Of a stretch of 10,561 bases of DNA, positions 1 to 6,533 are shown one piece after another (the stretch's first letter is position 1; every line of letters starts with the position of its first letter). The DNA is taken from assembly GCA_002792995.1 (NCBI GenBank), contig PFPJ01000083.1, forward strand, positions 1 through 10,561. Direction: 5' to 3'. This DNA is from Candidatus Magasanikbacteria bacterium CG_4_10_14_0_2_um_filter_41_10 (lineage in GTDB: Bacteria; Patescibacteriota; Patescibacteriia; Magasanikbacterales; UBA922). The translations under genes were made by a program, and so were the position numbers. A model generated the notes under the pieces. It saw only the letters and a program-made list of their open reading frames with translations, was not told the DNA's origin and did no database searches.

Positions 1-82
1 ATGCGTTGTTCCCAAATATGATATAACAGTGACATATTGCTTCATTTTTTTTCTGTACGTAGCCAAAAAATAAAAAAGTATA

Positions 83-111
83 TTGACGAATTCGTATGTT
101 TTGTGTATACT
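83..111 (+). promoter_or_regulatory. Upstream promoter P1 of the atp operon
   Basis: TTGACG (83-88) and TATACT (106-111) are separated by exactly 17 nt, close to the sigma70 consensus. Transcription would start near 118, giving a leader of about 110 nt that contains the inverted repeat at 126-151 and the left arm of the inverted repeat around P2. The call rests on sequence match and position only. Confidence 0.7.
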
Positions 112-125
112 ATTTGCTTTTTTAA

Positions 126-151
126 AATTTTGGCTAGTTTTAGCCAAAATT
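126..151. repeat. Perfect 11-bp inverted repeat between the two atp promoters
   Basis: AATTTTGGCTA (126-136) and TAGCCAAAATT (141-151) are perfect reverse complements around a 4-nt loop. The core TAGCCAAAA also occurs as a direct copy at 60-68, upstream of P1. It lies after the P1 -10 and before the P2 -35, so it could be an operator for a dimeric regulator or a hairpin in the P1 leader. No U-tract follows, so it does not look like a terminator. Confidence 0.55.
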
Positions 152-158
152 GTCCACA

Positions 159-221
159 TTTTGAAGCAAAAAATAGATTGACAATCATATGAGAGTCCTC
201 TATACTATCGACGCTTCAAAA
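159..221. repeat. 9-bp inverted repeat flanking promoter P2
   Basis: TTTTGAAGC (159-167) and GCTTCAAAA (213-221) are perfect reverse complements 45 nt apart, enclosing the whole P2 core promoter. The right arm ends 5 nt before the first start codon (227). Only P1 transcripts would contain both arms, so pairing could distinguish P1 from P2 messages; a DNA-binding role is equally possible. Confidence 0.4.
178..206 (+). promoter_or_regulatory. Proximal promoter P2 of the atp operon
   Basis: TTGACA (178-183), a perfect -35 consensus, and TATACT (201-206) are separated by 17 nt. Initiation would fall near 212-214, leaving an untranslated leader of only about 14 nt before the ATG at 227 and no room for a normal Shine-Dalgarno site. 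This is the best promoter match in the window and the likely main promoter of the operon. Confidence 0.8.
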
Positions 222-226
222 ATAGT

Positions 227-529
227 ATGGATTCCCTTGATATAGAGCAAGAACAATTGAGACATAAAACATTTTTATCGATGTTTCGTATTTTACTTAT
301 TTTTGGTATTCCTGCTCTCGTGGCATATTTCCTCGGAGGATGGATCGATACGACGTATCACATGAAGCCCTATGGCACTCTTGCTGTGCTCGGTGTTGCT
401 TTCGTTCTTTCCTGGACACTCACAATACGCATGTATTTTAAGATAGATAAAGCATTTCGTGAGTTGCGACAAAAACAGGAAATGCAGGAAAAAGAAGAAA
501 AGGCTACGAAAAAAAATGAACAACAATAA
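227..529 (+). CDS. AtpZ/AtpI-like ATP synthase accessory membrane protein
   Basis: This 100-residue protein occupies the first slot of the operon, where small AtpI/AtpZ-family proteins usually sit. It has two hydrophobic helices (about residues 19-38 and 49-69). The first ends in a Gly-Gly-Trp-Ile-Asp turn like the glycine-plus-aspartate loop of AtpZ proteins, and the C-terminal 30 residues are highly charged (Lys/Glu/Gln). Members of this group are linked to c-ring assembly and to Mg2+ or Ca2+ handling; which applies here cannot be told from sequence. The ATG at 227 lies about 21 nt after the P2 -10 and has no Shine-Dalgarno site. The stop overlaps or nearly touches the atpB start, which suggests translational coupling. 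The family is too divergent for a firm choice between AtpI and AtpZ. Confidence 0.75.
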   Translation: MDSLDIEQEQLRHKTFLSMFRILLIFGIPALVAYFLGGWIDTTYHMKPYGTLAVLGVAFVLSWTLTIRMYFKIDKAFRELRQKQEMQEKEEKATKKNEQQ

Positions 530-533
530 TTTT

Positions 534-1328
534 ATGTTTTTTCAAGTACAGTCTGAACAACCAGGAGTGCAACCAGAAATTATTTTTTCTGTTGGTTCAC
601 TTCCTGTTACCAATGCCATGTTCATGGGGATGTTCATGACTGTTATTTTTTGCTTGTTTGCTTTGTATACACGAAAGTCATTGCGACTTGTCCCTTCAAA
701 ATTTCAAACGATCATAGAAATGGCATTTACTGGATTCGCCAATCTTATTGAACAAATTACAGGAAATAGAAAAGCGGCTGTAGAACTTTTGCCACTTATT
801 GGAGCCTTGTTCTTGTTTTTGGGATTTGGGAATCTTTTTGCATTATTGCCAGGATTGACGTCTATTACATACAAAGGTATCTCGCTTTTCCGTACTCCTA
901 CCAATGATTTTAACATGACCTTTAGTATTGCACTCGCTATGGTGTTGTTGACACAACTTGCGAGTATGCGAGCATGGGGTTTCTTTGGCCATCTTGGAAA
1001 ATACTTCAAGTTCAAAGATTTGTATTATGGATTCAAAAAAGGTATTGGTGCAGGATTTCTTTCCATCATCGATTTTTTGATTGGATTGCTTGATATTGTT
1101 TCGGAAGTCGCAAAAGTAGTTTCTCTGTCCCTTCGTTTGTTTGGAAATATGTATGCAGGGGATGTGCTTGCTGCTATTTTGCTTGGGGCATTTGCAGCCA
1201 TTGTCCCAGTACCATGGCTTGCAATGAATCTGTTGGTGGGTATACTTCAAGCAATGGTCTTTGGATCATTGACTGCAGCATATTACACACTTGCTATCGA
1301 AAAACCAGAAGAAGCAGCTACCGCGTAA
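534..1328 (+). CDS. atpB: ATP synthase F0 subunit a
   Basis: Subunit a is the membrane stator that forms the two ion half-channels against the c-ring. The family signature is clear: LSLRLFGNMYAGDVL contains the essential arginine (Arg201 from this start; E. coli aArg210), followed by Asn205, and a later helix carries Gln239 in GILQAMVFGSLTAAYY. An RTPTNDFNMT segment (about residues 120-129) matches the loop before a conserved helix. At 264 residues with five to six hydrophobic helices it has a typical length. Two starts are possible: 516 (270 residues, 14-bp overlap with the preceding gene) and 534 (4 nt after its stop). I prefer 534 because it has the T before ATG shared by nearly all neighbours; the extra residues from 516 are mainly Asn. 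The reading frame extends upstream to 459, but that part is an unrelated Lys/Arg-rich run. Confidence 0.95.
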   Translation: MFFQVQSEQPGVQPEIIFSVGSLPVTNAMFMGMFMTVIFCLFALYTRKSLRLVPSKFQTIIEMAFTGFANLIEQITGNRKAAVELLPLIGALFLFLGFGNLFALLPGLTSITYKGISLFRTPTNDFNMTFSIALAMVLLTQLASMRAWGFFGHLGKYFKFKDLYYGFKKGIGAGFLSIIDFLIGLLDIVSEVAKVVSLSLRLFGNMYAGDVLAAILLGAFAAIVPVPWLAMNLLVGILQAMVFGSLTAAYYTLAIEKPEEAATA

Positions 1329-1346
1329 CGTCACTATGTTGACTTC

Positions 1347-1401
1347 GCTCTCTAAGTAGTATGTCACTTGGAAAGCAGAGCTAACTTAGTAAGTAAAGTT
1401 A
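1347..1401 (+). promoter_or_regulatory. Two stem-loops upstream of atpE
   Basis: In the 85-nt atpB-atpE spacer, GCTCTCTAAGT (1347-1357) pairs with ACTTGG (1366-1371) and AGAGC (1377-1381) around an 8-nt loop and a 5-nt bulge. Next to it TAACTT (1382-1387) pairs with AAGTTA (1396-1401). The second hairpin ends 12 nt before the atpE ATG. The spacer is far longer than others inside the operon. A role in raising atpE translation or protecting a processed 5' end is an inference. Confidence 0.45.
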
Positions 1402-1413
1402 ACCTATACACAT

Positions 1414-1629
1414 ATGGACGCAGAATCAGCTCGTCTTATTGCAAAAGGACTTTGCACCATTACCATGGGAGGATCTGGTATCGGTGAAGGGTATCTTATT
1501 GGAAAAGCGCTCGAGGCAATCGGTCGTAATCCAAAGATGGAAGGAAGCATCTTTTCAAAGATGATCATCGGTGTTGCTCTTGCAGAATCGACTGCAATTT
1601 ACGCATTCGTTGCATTCTTTATCGTATAA
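1414..1629 (+). CDS. atpE: ATP synthase F0 subunit c, with a Na+-type two-carboxylate ion site
   Basis: This 71-residue two-helix hairpin is the rotor subunit. The first helix has the glycine-rich pattern GGSGIGEG (residues 19-26), the loop is Arg38-Asn39-Pro40, and the second helix carries the ion-binding Glu58. It aligns without gaps, offset by seven, to my recollection of the Ilyobacter tartaricus Na+ c subunit: Glu58, Ser59, Thr60 and Tyr63 match Glu65, Ser66, Thr67 and Tyr70. Gln32 is replaced by Glu25, giving two carboxylates per site, as described for Fusobacterium nucleatum. Na+ coupling is therefore plausible, though H+ use is not excluded. Pro28 of Ilyobacter is Ser21 here. The protein ends right after the second helix (FFIV) with no polar tail. 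The start at 1414 lacks a Shine-Dalgarno site, and foldable spacers lie on both sides, fitting the high copy number of c per complex. Confidence 0.96.
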   Translation: MDAESARLIAKGLCTITMGGSGIGEGYLIGKALEAIGRNPKMEGSIFSKMIIGVALAESTAIYAFVAFFIV

Positions 1630-1686
1630 GATATACGCGGATCTAGAGCGCAGAGAAGATGCTCTGCGTTCACATTCACGTATATC
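1630..1686 (+). promoter_or_regulatory. Long stem-loop between atpE and atpF
   Basis: Starting at the base after the atpE stop, GATATACG (1630-1637) pairs perfectly with CGTATATC (1679-1686). Inside, CGCAGAG (1649-1655) pairs perfectly with CTCTGCG (1662-1668) around a 6-nt loop, extendable by a G-U and an A-U pair. There is no U-tract, so it does not look like a terminator. Such a structure could block 3' exonuclease decay and stabilise an atpE-containing message, or mark a cleavage site; this role is inferred. Confidence 0.6.
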
Positions 1687-1702
1687 ACATGAATTAATTT
1701 GT

Positions 1703-2209
1703 ATGGAGTATATATTAGGTATTCTTGGAAAAATTGGGTTTGATTGGCGAATGGGATTGTTTAATCTTATCAATTTTCTTGTTGTATTTTGGTTGTTGAA
1801 ACGATTTGCATTTGGTCCGGTGATGAAGATGGTCGACGAACGTCAGCAAAAGGCAAAAGATGCTATCGATAATTTTACACAAGCAAAAACAGAATTACAG
1901 ATGGCAGAGCGAAAAGCACAAGATCTTATCGATGCATCAAAAGTAGAAGCAAATAAGAATATTGAACAATCTCATCAAAAAGCAAAAGAAGCAGGAGAAC
2001 AAATGAAAGAAAAAGCAAAAAAAGAAATAGAACTTCTCATTGTTCAAGCAAAACGAAATATTGATATAGATAAAAAGGAAATGAAAGAGTCCCTCCGAAA
2101 AGATACGGTAGAATTGATTGTCCTCGCTGTTGAAAAAATTATGACAGAACGATTGGATGAGAAAAAAGATCTCAAAATGATCCAAGAGATTCTTGCTACA
2201 TTGAAATAA
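1703..2209 (+). CDS. atpF: ATP synthase F0 subunit b
   Basis: Subunit b forms the peripheral stalk, holding F1 against rotation through AtpH. The 168-residue protein has the standard layout. A single N-terminal membrane helix (about residues 17-37) contains the LINFLVVFWLLKRF segment, followed by the conserved Pro39 that begins the stalk. A long Lys/Glu/Ala-rich helix (about 45-140) and a short C-terminal helical segment that would contact delta follow. Length matches the family (E. coli 156). The open frame runs back into atpE at 1571, but family similarity begins only at the Met at 1703, which has the GT-ATG context of its neighbours and no Shine-Dalgarno site. It ends 4 nt before atpH. Only one b-type gene is present, so a homodimeric stalk is expected. 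Confidence 0.95.
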   Translation: MEYILGILGKIGFDWRMGLFNLINFLVVFWLLKRFAFGPVMKMVDERQQKAKDAIDNFTQAKTELQMAERKAQDLIDASKVEANKNIEQSHQKAKEAGEQMKEKAKKEIELLIVQAKRNIDIDKKEMKESLRKDTVELIVLAVEKIMTERLDEKKDLKMIQEILATLK

Positions 2210-2213
2210 TTGT

Positions 2214-2600
2214 ATGGCAACATTGTTACCAAAACAATACGCAAAGATTCTGTATGAGCTTACGAATGGAAAGTCGGGAAGTGATCTTGAAAAAACAGTG
2301 GAAGCATTTGTGACATTTCTTGTACAGGAACGTGTTATTACCAAAAAAGAATATATTTTGACTGCCTTCAAAGAGTATGCAAAAACGCAGGAAGGTATTC
2401 AGAAAATTCTCATTACAAGTGCAAGAACTATGTCGGATAGTCTCATAGAAAAGATTGCACATATATTTGGAAAAAAAGTAGAAGTCGACACCGCAATTGA
2501 TGCGTCACTGATCGGTGGTATTGTCGTACGAAGTGGAGATACTATTCTCGATGCAAGTGTGAAAACACAGTTAGAACAATTACAAAGACAACTTTCATAA
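2214..2600 (+). CDS. atpH: ATP synthase F1 subunit delta, short form
   Basis: Delta joins the top of F1 (alpha subunits) to the b stalk. The C-terminal signature is intact: DASLIGGIVVRSGDTILDAS (residues 96-115), followed by a leucine-spaced helix. The N-terminal domain begins with the usual PKQYAKILYEL helix but is clearly reduced: the whole protein is 128 residues against 177 in E. coli, so about 50 residues are missing from the N-terminal helical bundle or linker. The frame is open and the C-terminus complete, so this looks like a compact form rather than a broken gene. It begins 4 nt after the atpF stop with a GT-ATG start and no Shine-Dalgarno site, and ends 9 nt before atpA. Confidence 0.9.
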   Translation: MATLLPKQYAKILYELTNGKSGSDLEKTVEAFVTFLVQERVITKKEYILTAFKEYAKTQEGIQKILITSARTMSDSLIEKIAHIFGKKVEVDTAIDASLIGGIVVRSGDTILDASVKTQLEQLQRQLS

Positions 2601-2609
2601 TATTACTGT

Positions 2610-4106
2610 ATGTCATACACAGATAACGTCATTCAGACGCTCAAGAAAAACATCGAACAATTTGAAAAACATGTACAGACCGAAGAAGTCGGTACTGTGA
2701 TTGAAGTAAAGGATGGTATTACCCGCATGACAGGATTGACCAATTGTCAATCACAAGAAATGCTAGAATTTCCAGGTGGAACATACGGTATTGCCCTCAA
2801 CCTCGAAGAAGAGACCGTAGGTGCCGTTATTCTCGGAGACTACACGCATATTAAAGAAGGGGACGAAGTTAAGCGTACCGGACGTATTATTTCTGTTCCT
2901 GTTGGAGATGCGATGATTGGCCGAGTGGTCAATGCTATTGGTGTCGCTATTGATGGTCATGGAGATATCAACACAAAAGAATTTTATCCAGTAGAGCGAG
3001 TAGCTCCGGGTGTCATGACACGTGAACCAGTCAACACGCCGATGCAAACAGGTATCAAAGCTATTGATGCATTGATTCCTGTTGGACGTGGACAGCGTGA
3101 ACTTATTATTGGGGATCGTCAGACAGGAAAAACGGCGATTGCTATTGATACTATTTTGAATCAAAAAGGACAGGACATAATTTGTGTCTATGTTGCTATA
3201 GGACAAAAAGAATCAAAAGTCGCACGTATTGTCAGCAAGTTGCAAGAAGCGGGTGCCATGGAATATACTGTTGTGGTTTCCTCTGGTGCGAGTGAACCTG
3301 CCCCAATGTCATATCTGGCTCCATATAGTGGCTGTGCCATTGCGGAATATTTTGCTGACAAAGGAAAAGATGTTCTTATTATTTACGATGATTTGACGAA
3401 GCACGCATGGGCATATCGCGAAATGTCACTGCTCTTGCGTCGTCCACCAGGACGAGAAGCATATCCTGGAGATGTCTTTTATCTCCACTCACGACTTCTC
3501 GAACGTGCATGCAATTTGAACGAAAAGTACGGTGGTGGATCTATCACTGCACTTCCTATTATCGAAACACAAGGTGGAGATATTTCTGCGTACGTTCCTA
3601 CCAATGTTATTTCTATCACTGATGGACAGATCTTCTTGGAAACCGATTTGTTTTACCGTGGTATCAGACCAGCGTTGAATGTAGGGTTGTCTGTATCTCG
3701 TGTTGGAGGAGCTGCACAGACAAAGCCAATGAAAAAAGTTGCAGGAAGTTTGAAACTTGGTCTTGCACAGTTTCGAGAACTCGAAGCATTTGCGCAGTTT
3801 AGTTCTGATGTAGATCCTGAAACAAAAAAACAGATTGATCGTGGTCGACGTATGACCGAGCTTTTGAAGCAACCTCAGTTTTCTCCGATGCCAGTAGAAG
3901 AACAAGTCGTTTCCCTCTTTGCGATGGGAGAAGGATACTTCGATGATTTTCCTGTAGATAAGATGAAGGAAACAGAAGAAACATTCCTCACATTTTTCCG
4001 TTCAGCGAAGTCATCACTGCTCGAAGATATTCTCAAAGGAGATTGGAGTGATGAAACAAAGAAGGCTGTACAAAGTGCTTGTGATGAATGGAAAAAAAGT
4101 TTGTAA
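2610..4106 (+). CDS. atpA: ATP synthase F1 subunit alpha
   Basis: Alpha alternates with beta in the F1 hexamer and carries the non-catalytic nucleotide sites. Visible landmarks are a beta-barrel domain at about residues 25-95, the P-loop GDRQTGKT (168-175, Lys174 and Thr175), and the family signature PALNVGLSVS (354-363). The next residue is the arginine finger Arg364 (E. coli alphaArg376), which reaches into the catalytic site of beta. Here the P-loop carries Gln171, as is usual for alpha. At 498 residues it is slightly shorter than E. coli (513). The N-terminal helix that binds delta is present (residues 1-22). The start has a GT-ATG context without Shine-Dalgarno; the gene is followed by a 32-nt spacer to atpG with no obvious structure. 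Confidence 0.98.
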   Translation: MSYTDNVIQTLKKNIEQFEKHVQTEEVGTVIEVKDGITRMTGLTNCQSQEMLEFPGGTYGIALNLEEETVGAVILGDYTHIKEGDEVKRTGRIISVPVGDAMIGRVVNAIGVAIDGHGDINTKEFYPVERVAPGVMTREPVNTPMQTGIKAIDALIPVGRGQRELIIGDRQTGKTAIAIDTILNQKGQDIICVYVAIGQKESKVARIVSKLQEAGAMEYTVVVSSGASEPAPMSYLAPYSGCAIAEYFADKGKDVLIIYDDLTKHAWAYREMSLLLRRPPGREAYPGDVFYLHSRLLERACNLNEKYGGGSITALPIIETQGGDISAYVPTNVISITDGQIFLETDLFYRGIRPALNVGLSVSRVGGAAQTKPMKKVAGSLKLGLAQFRELEAFAQFSSDVDPETKKQIDRGRRMTELLKQPQFSPMPVEEQVVSLFAMGEGYFDDFPVDKMKETEETFLTFFRSAKSSLLEDILKGDWSDETKKAVQSACDEWKKSL

Positions 4107-4138
4107 TATAGTGCATTCACCAATAGAACGATAAAGGT

Positions 4139-5092
4139 ATGGCAGTCAATGCAAAAGCAGTAAAACGACGCATCAAATCGGTCACCAATACAAAAAAGAT
4201 GACCAAGGCAATGGAGATGATCTCTGCTGTCAAAATGCGCAAAGCCGTAGAAACAGTGCAGCATACGCGACTGTATGCTCGTCTTGGGCGAGAATTGATG
4301 GAACATCTTGCTCATCTTGATGAACCAAATGTACCACTACTCGAGCAACGTCCCGTACAAAAAGTACTGGCTATTGTTATTAGTTCCAATCGTGGGCAAT
4401 GTGGAAGTTTTAATGCTAATTTATTCAAGAAAACAAAACTTCTTTTTGAGGACAAAGAAAATCTTGGTGCATATCGAAATGAATTAGGTGTGGATGAAAA
4501 AAGTAATGGTCAATTTGATATAGACATAATCGCTGTTGGGAAAAAAAGTGTATTGTTCGGGAAAAAATATGGCTATAATGTCATTGCTGCGTTTGACGAA
4601 CTATCAGAACGACCTTCCTATGAAGACATTCGACCGATCGCAAACATGGCAATAGAAGGATTTTCTGCAAAAACGTATGACAAAGTTGTAATCGCGTTTA
4701 CAGAATTTCAATCAAGTTTGGTTCAAGAAGCAAAAGTACGACAGCTGTTGCCATTTTCTGCGAAAGAATTGGAAAAGATGACACAAAAGCTTCCAACAGA
4801 AGAAACCAACACGAAAGAAGGGGCATATCCCATTGAAGGATATCTTTTTGAGCCAGATATTGATGTGATTGTGGAAGAAGTTTTGCCAAGACTTGTTGAA
4901 ATCCAACTGTATCAAGGTATTCTCGAATCATCCGCAAGTGAACATAGCGCGCGTATGGTTGCGATGAAAAATGCAAGTGAGAATGCGGGAGAAATGATTG
5001 ATGAGTTGAATCTTACCTACAATAAAGCACGACAAGCAGCTATTACACAGGAAATCGCGGAGATTGCCGGTGGAGCTGCTGCGTTGGAATAA
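4139..5092 (+). CDS. atpG: ATP synthase F1 subunit gamma
   Basis: Gamma is the rotor shaft. The N-terminal helix is standard (RRIKSVTNTKKMTKAMEMIS, residues 10-29), as is the C-terminal helix, with SEHSARMVAMKNASENA (268-284) and LTYNKARQAAITQEIAEI (292-309). Together these form the coiled coil inside the alpha-beta hexamer. At 317 residues it is about 30 longer than E. coli (287). The extra length appears to lie in the globular middle: an inserted Asn/Glu/Gly-rich stretch at about 106-127, and a Lys/Thr/Glu-rich stretch at about 208-230. Both are probably surface loops. The middle domain begins with SSNRGQCGSFN (82-92), equivalent to the conserved strand and turn of the family. The start has AGGT directly before ATG, too close to be a Shine-Dalgarno site. 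Confidence 0.96.
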   Translation: MAVNAKAVKRRIKSVTNTKKMTKAMEMISAVKMRKAVETVQHTRLYARLGRELMEHLAHLDEPNVPLLEQRPVQKVLAIVISSNRGQCGSFNANLFKKTKLLFEDKENLGAYRNELGVDEKSNGQFDIDIIAVGKKSVLFGKKYGYNVIAAFDELSERPSYEDIRPIANMAIEGFSAKTYDKVVIAFTEFQSSLVQEAKVRQLLPFSAKELEKMTQKLPTEETNTKEGAYPIEGYLFEPDIDVIVEEVLPRLVEIQLYQGILESSASEHSARMVAMKNASENAGEMIDELNLTYNKARQAAITQEIAEIAGGAAALE

Positions 5093-5120
5093 TTTAGTAT
5101 AGTGGTATTATTACATTTGT

Positions 5121-6521
5121 ATGAAACACAATATTGGAACAATTACACAGATCATCGGAGTCGTCGTTGACGTTCATTTTGATGATACGATTCCTGCAAT
5201 CTACAATGCACTTGAGATTCAGATTGATGGAGGAAAAGGAAGACTTGTCCTCGAAGTACAGCAACATGTTGGATCACACACGGTCCGTGCGGTTGCCATG
5301 GGAGCAACCGATGGTATTGGGAGAGGTACAGAAGTCATCGATACGGGAGCACCAATTTCTGTTCCTGTTGGTCCAGAGACGCTTGGTCGCATGTACAATG
5401 TGATCGGAGACCCAATCGACGAAAAACCAGTTGTAAAAACTGCCAAAAAATATCCTATTCACAGAGAAGCCCCAAGTTTTGAAAGTCAATCACAAAAGAC
5501 GGAGGTATTTGAAACAGGTATCAAAGTTATTGACTTACTTTGTCCTTTCTTGAAAGGTGGAAAAGTAGGATTGTTTGGAGGAGCTGGGGTAGGGAAAACG
5601 GTTATTATTCAAGAATTGATTCACAACATTGCACAGGCACATGGTGGATATTCTATGTTTGCCGGAGTAGGGGAACGTACCCGTGAGGGAAATGACCTCT
5701 ATCGAGAAATGGAAGAATCTGGGGTATTAGAAAAGACAGCACTCGTCTTCGGACAAATGAACGAACCGCCAGGAGCACGTGCACGTGTTGCCTTGACTGC
5801 GCTTGCCATGGCAGAATATTTTCGTGATGAAGAAAATCGTGATCTTCTGTTGTTTATTGACAACATTTTCCGTTTCACTCAAGCAGGATCTGAAATGTCT
5901 GCGCTCCTTGGACGTATGCCTTCTGCTGTAGGATATCAGCCAACACTTGCAACAGAAATGGGAGCACTTCAAGAACGTATCACCTCTACAGACAAAGGTT
6001 CTATTACTTCGGTACAGGCTGTCTACGTACCTGCTGACGATCTTACCGATCCAGCACCTGCAACAACCTTTGCGCATCTTGATTCTACTGTTGTATTGAA
6101 TCGTTCACTTGCTGAGCTTGGTATTTATCCAGCTGTTGACCCTCTCGATTCTACTTCGACAGTACTTGATCCTCAAGTCGTCGGATTAGAGCATTACAAT
6201 GTTGCTCGTGAAGTACAACAAGTGTTGCAACGATACAAAGATTTGCAAGATATTATTGCTATTCTCGGTATGGAAGAACTTTCTGATGAAGACAAGCTTG
6301 CTGTGACCCGTGCTCGAAAAATTCAGAAATTTTTGTCACAACCATTCTTTGTTGCAGAACAGTTTACTGGTATGCAAGGAAATTATGTCAAAGTAGAAGA
6401 TACGGTTCGTTCATTTCGAGAGATTCTCGACGGAAAGCATGATGACAAACCAGAACAAGCATTTTATATGAAAGGTGGCATCGATGATGTAGTTGCTGCT
6501 GCTCTGGAACAAACGAAGTAA
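5121..6521 (+). CDS. atpD: ATP synthase F1 subunit beta
   Basis: Beta holds the catalytic sites. The P-loop is GGAGVGKT (residues 153-160), the catalytic glutamate is Glu185 in GERTREGND (E. coli betaGlu181), and the Walker B strand is LLLFIDN with Asp247. The adenine-stacking tyrosine is Tyr336 in GIYPAVDPLDSTS, which is also the family signature. The torque-related DELSEED loop appears as the conservative variant EELSDED (385-391). At 466 residues it is close to E. coli (460). No catalytic residue is missing. The GT-ATG start has no Shine-Dalgarno site. Only 12 nt separate its stop from an unrelated cyclophilin gene that stands where atpC normally follows. Confidence 0.98.
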   Translation: MKHNIGTITQIIGVVVDVHFDDTIPAIYNALEIQIDGGKGRLVLEVQQHVGSHTVRAVAMGATDGIGRGTEVIDTGAPISVPVGPETLGRMYNVIGDPIDEKPVVKTAKKYPIHREAPSFESQSQKTEVFETGIKVIDLLCPFLKGGKVGLFGGAGVGKTVIIQELIHNIAQAHGGYSMFAGVGERTREGNDLYREMEESGVLEKTALVFGQMNEPPGARARVALTALAMAEYFRDEENRDLLLFIDNIFRFTQAGSEMSALLGRMPSAVGYQPTLATEMGALQERITSTDKGSITSVQAVYVPADDLTDPAPATTFAHLDSTVVLNRSLAELGIYPAVDPLDSTSTVLDPQVVGLEHYNVAREVQQVLQRYKDLQDIIAILGMEELSDEDKLAVTRARKIQKFLSQPFFVAEQFTGMQGNYVKVEDTVRSFREILDGKHDDKPEQAFYMKGGIDDVVAAALEQTK

Positions 6522-6533
6522 GAGAATATATAT

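Noticed and set aside
126..151. Inverted repeat as an intrinsic terminator of an upstream gene
   Set aside because: Neither strand has a T-run right after the stem, and it lies downstream of a good promoter.
459..515. N-terminal extension of atpB from the ATG at 459
   Set aside because: The extra residues are a Lys/Arg/Cys-rich run read out of frame from the end of the upstream gene and do not resemble subunit a.
843..1250. Minus-strand open frames such as 843-1250, 3489-3905 and 9896-10300
   Set aside because: They lie opposite well-identified genes, have unusual composition and no promoter or start context, so they look like shadows of the + strand genes.
1571..1702. Extension of atpF back into atpE from 1571
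   Set aside because: The added 44 residues come from the +2 frame of atpE and from the stem-loop spacer; similarity to subunit b begins at 1703.
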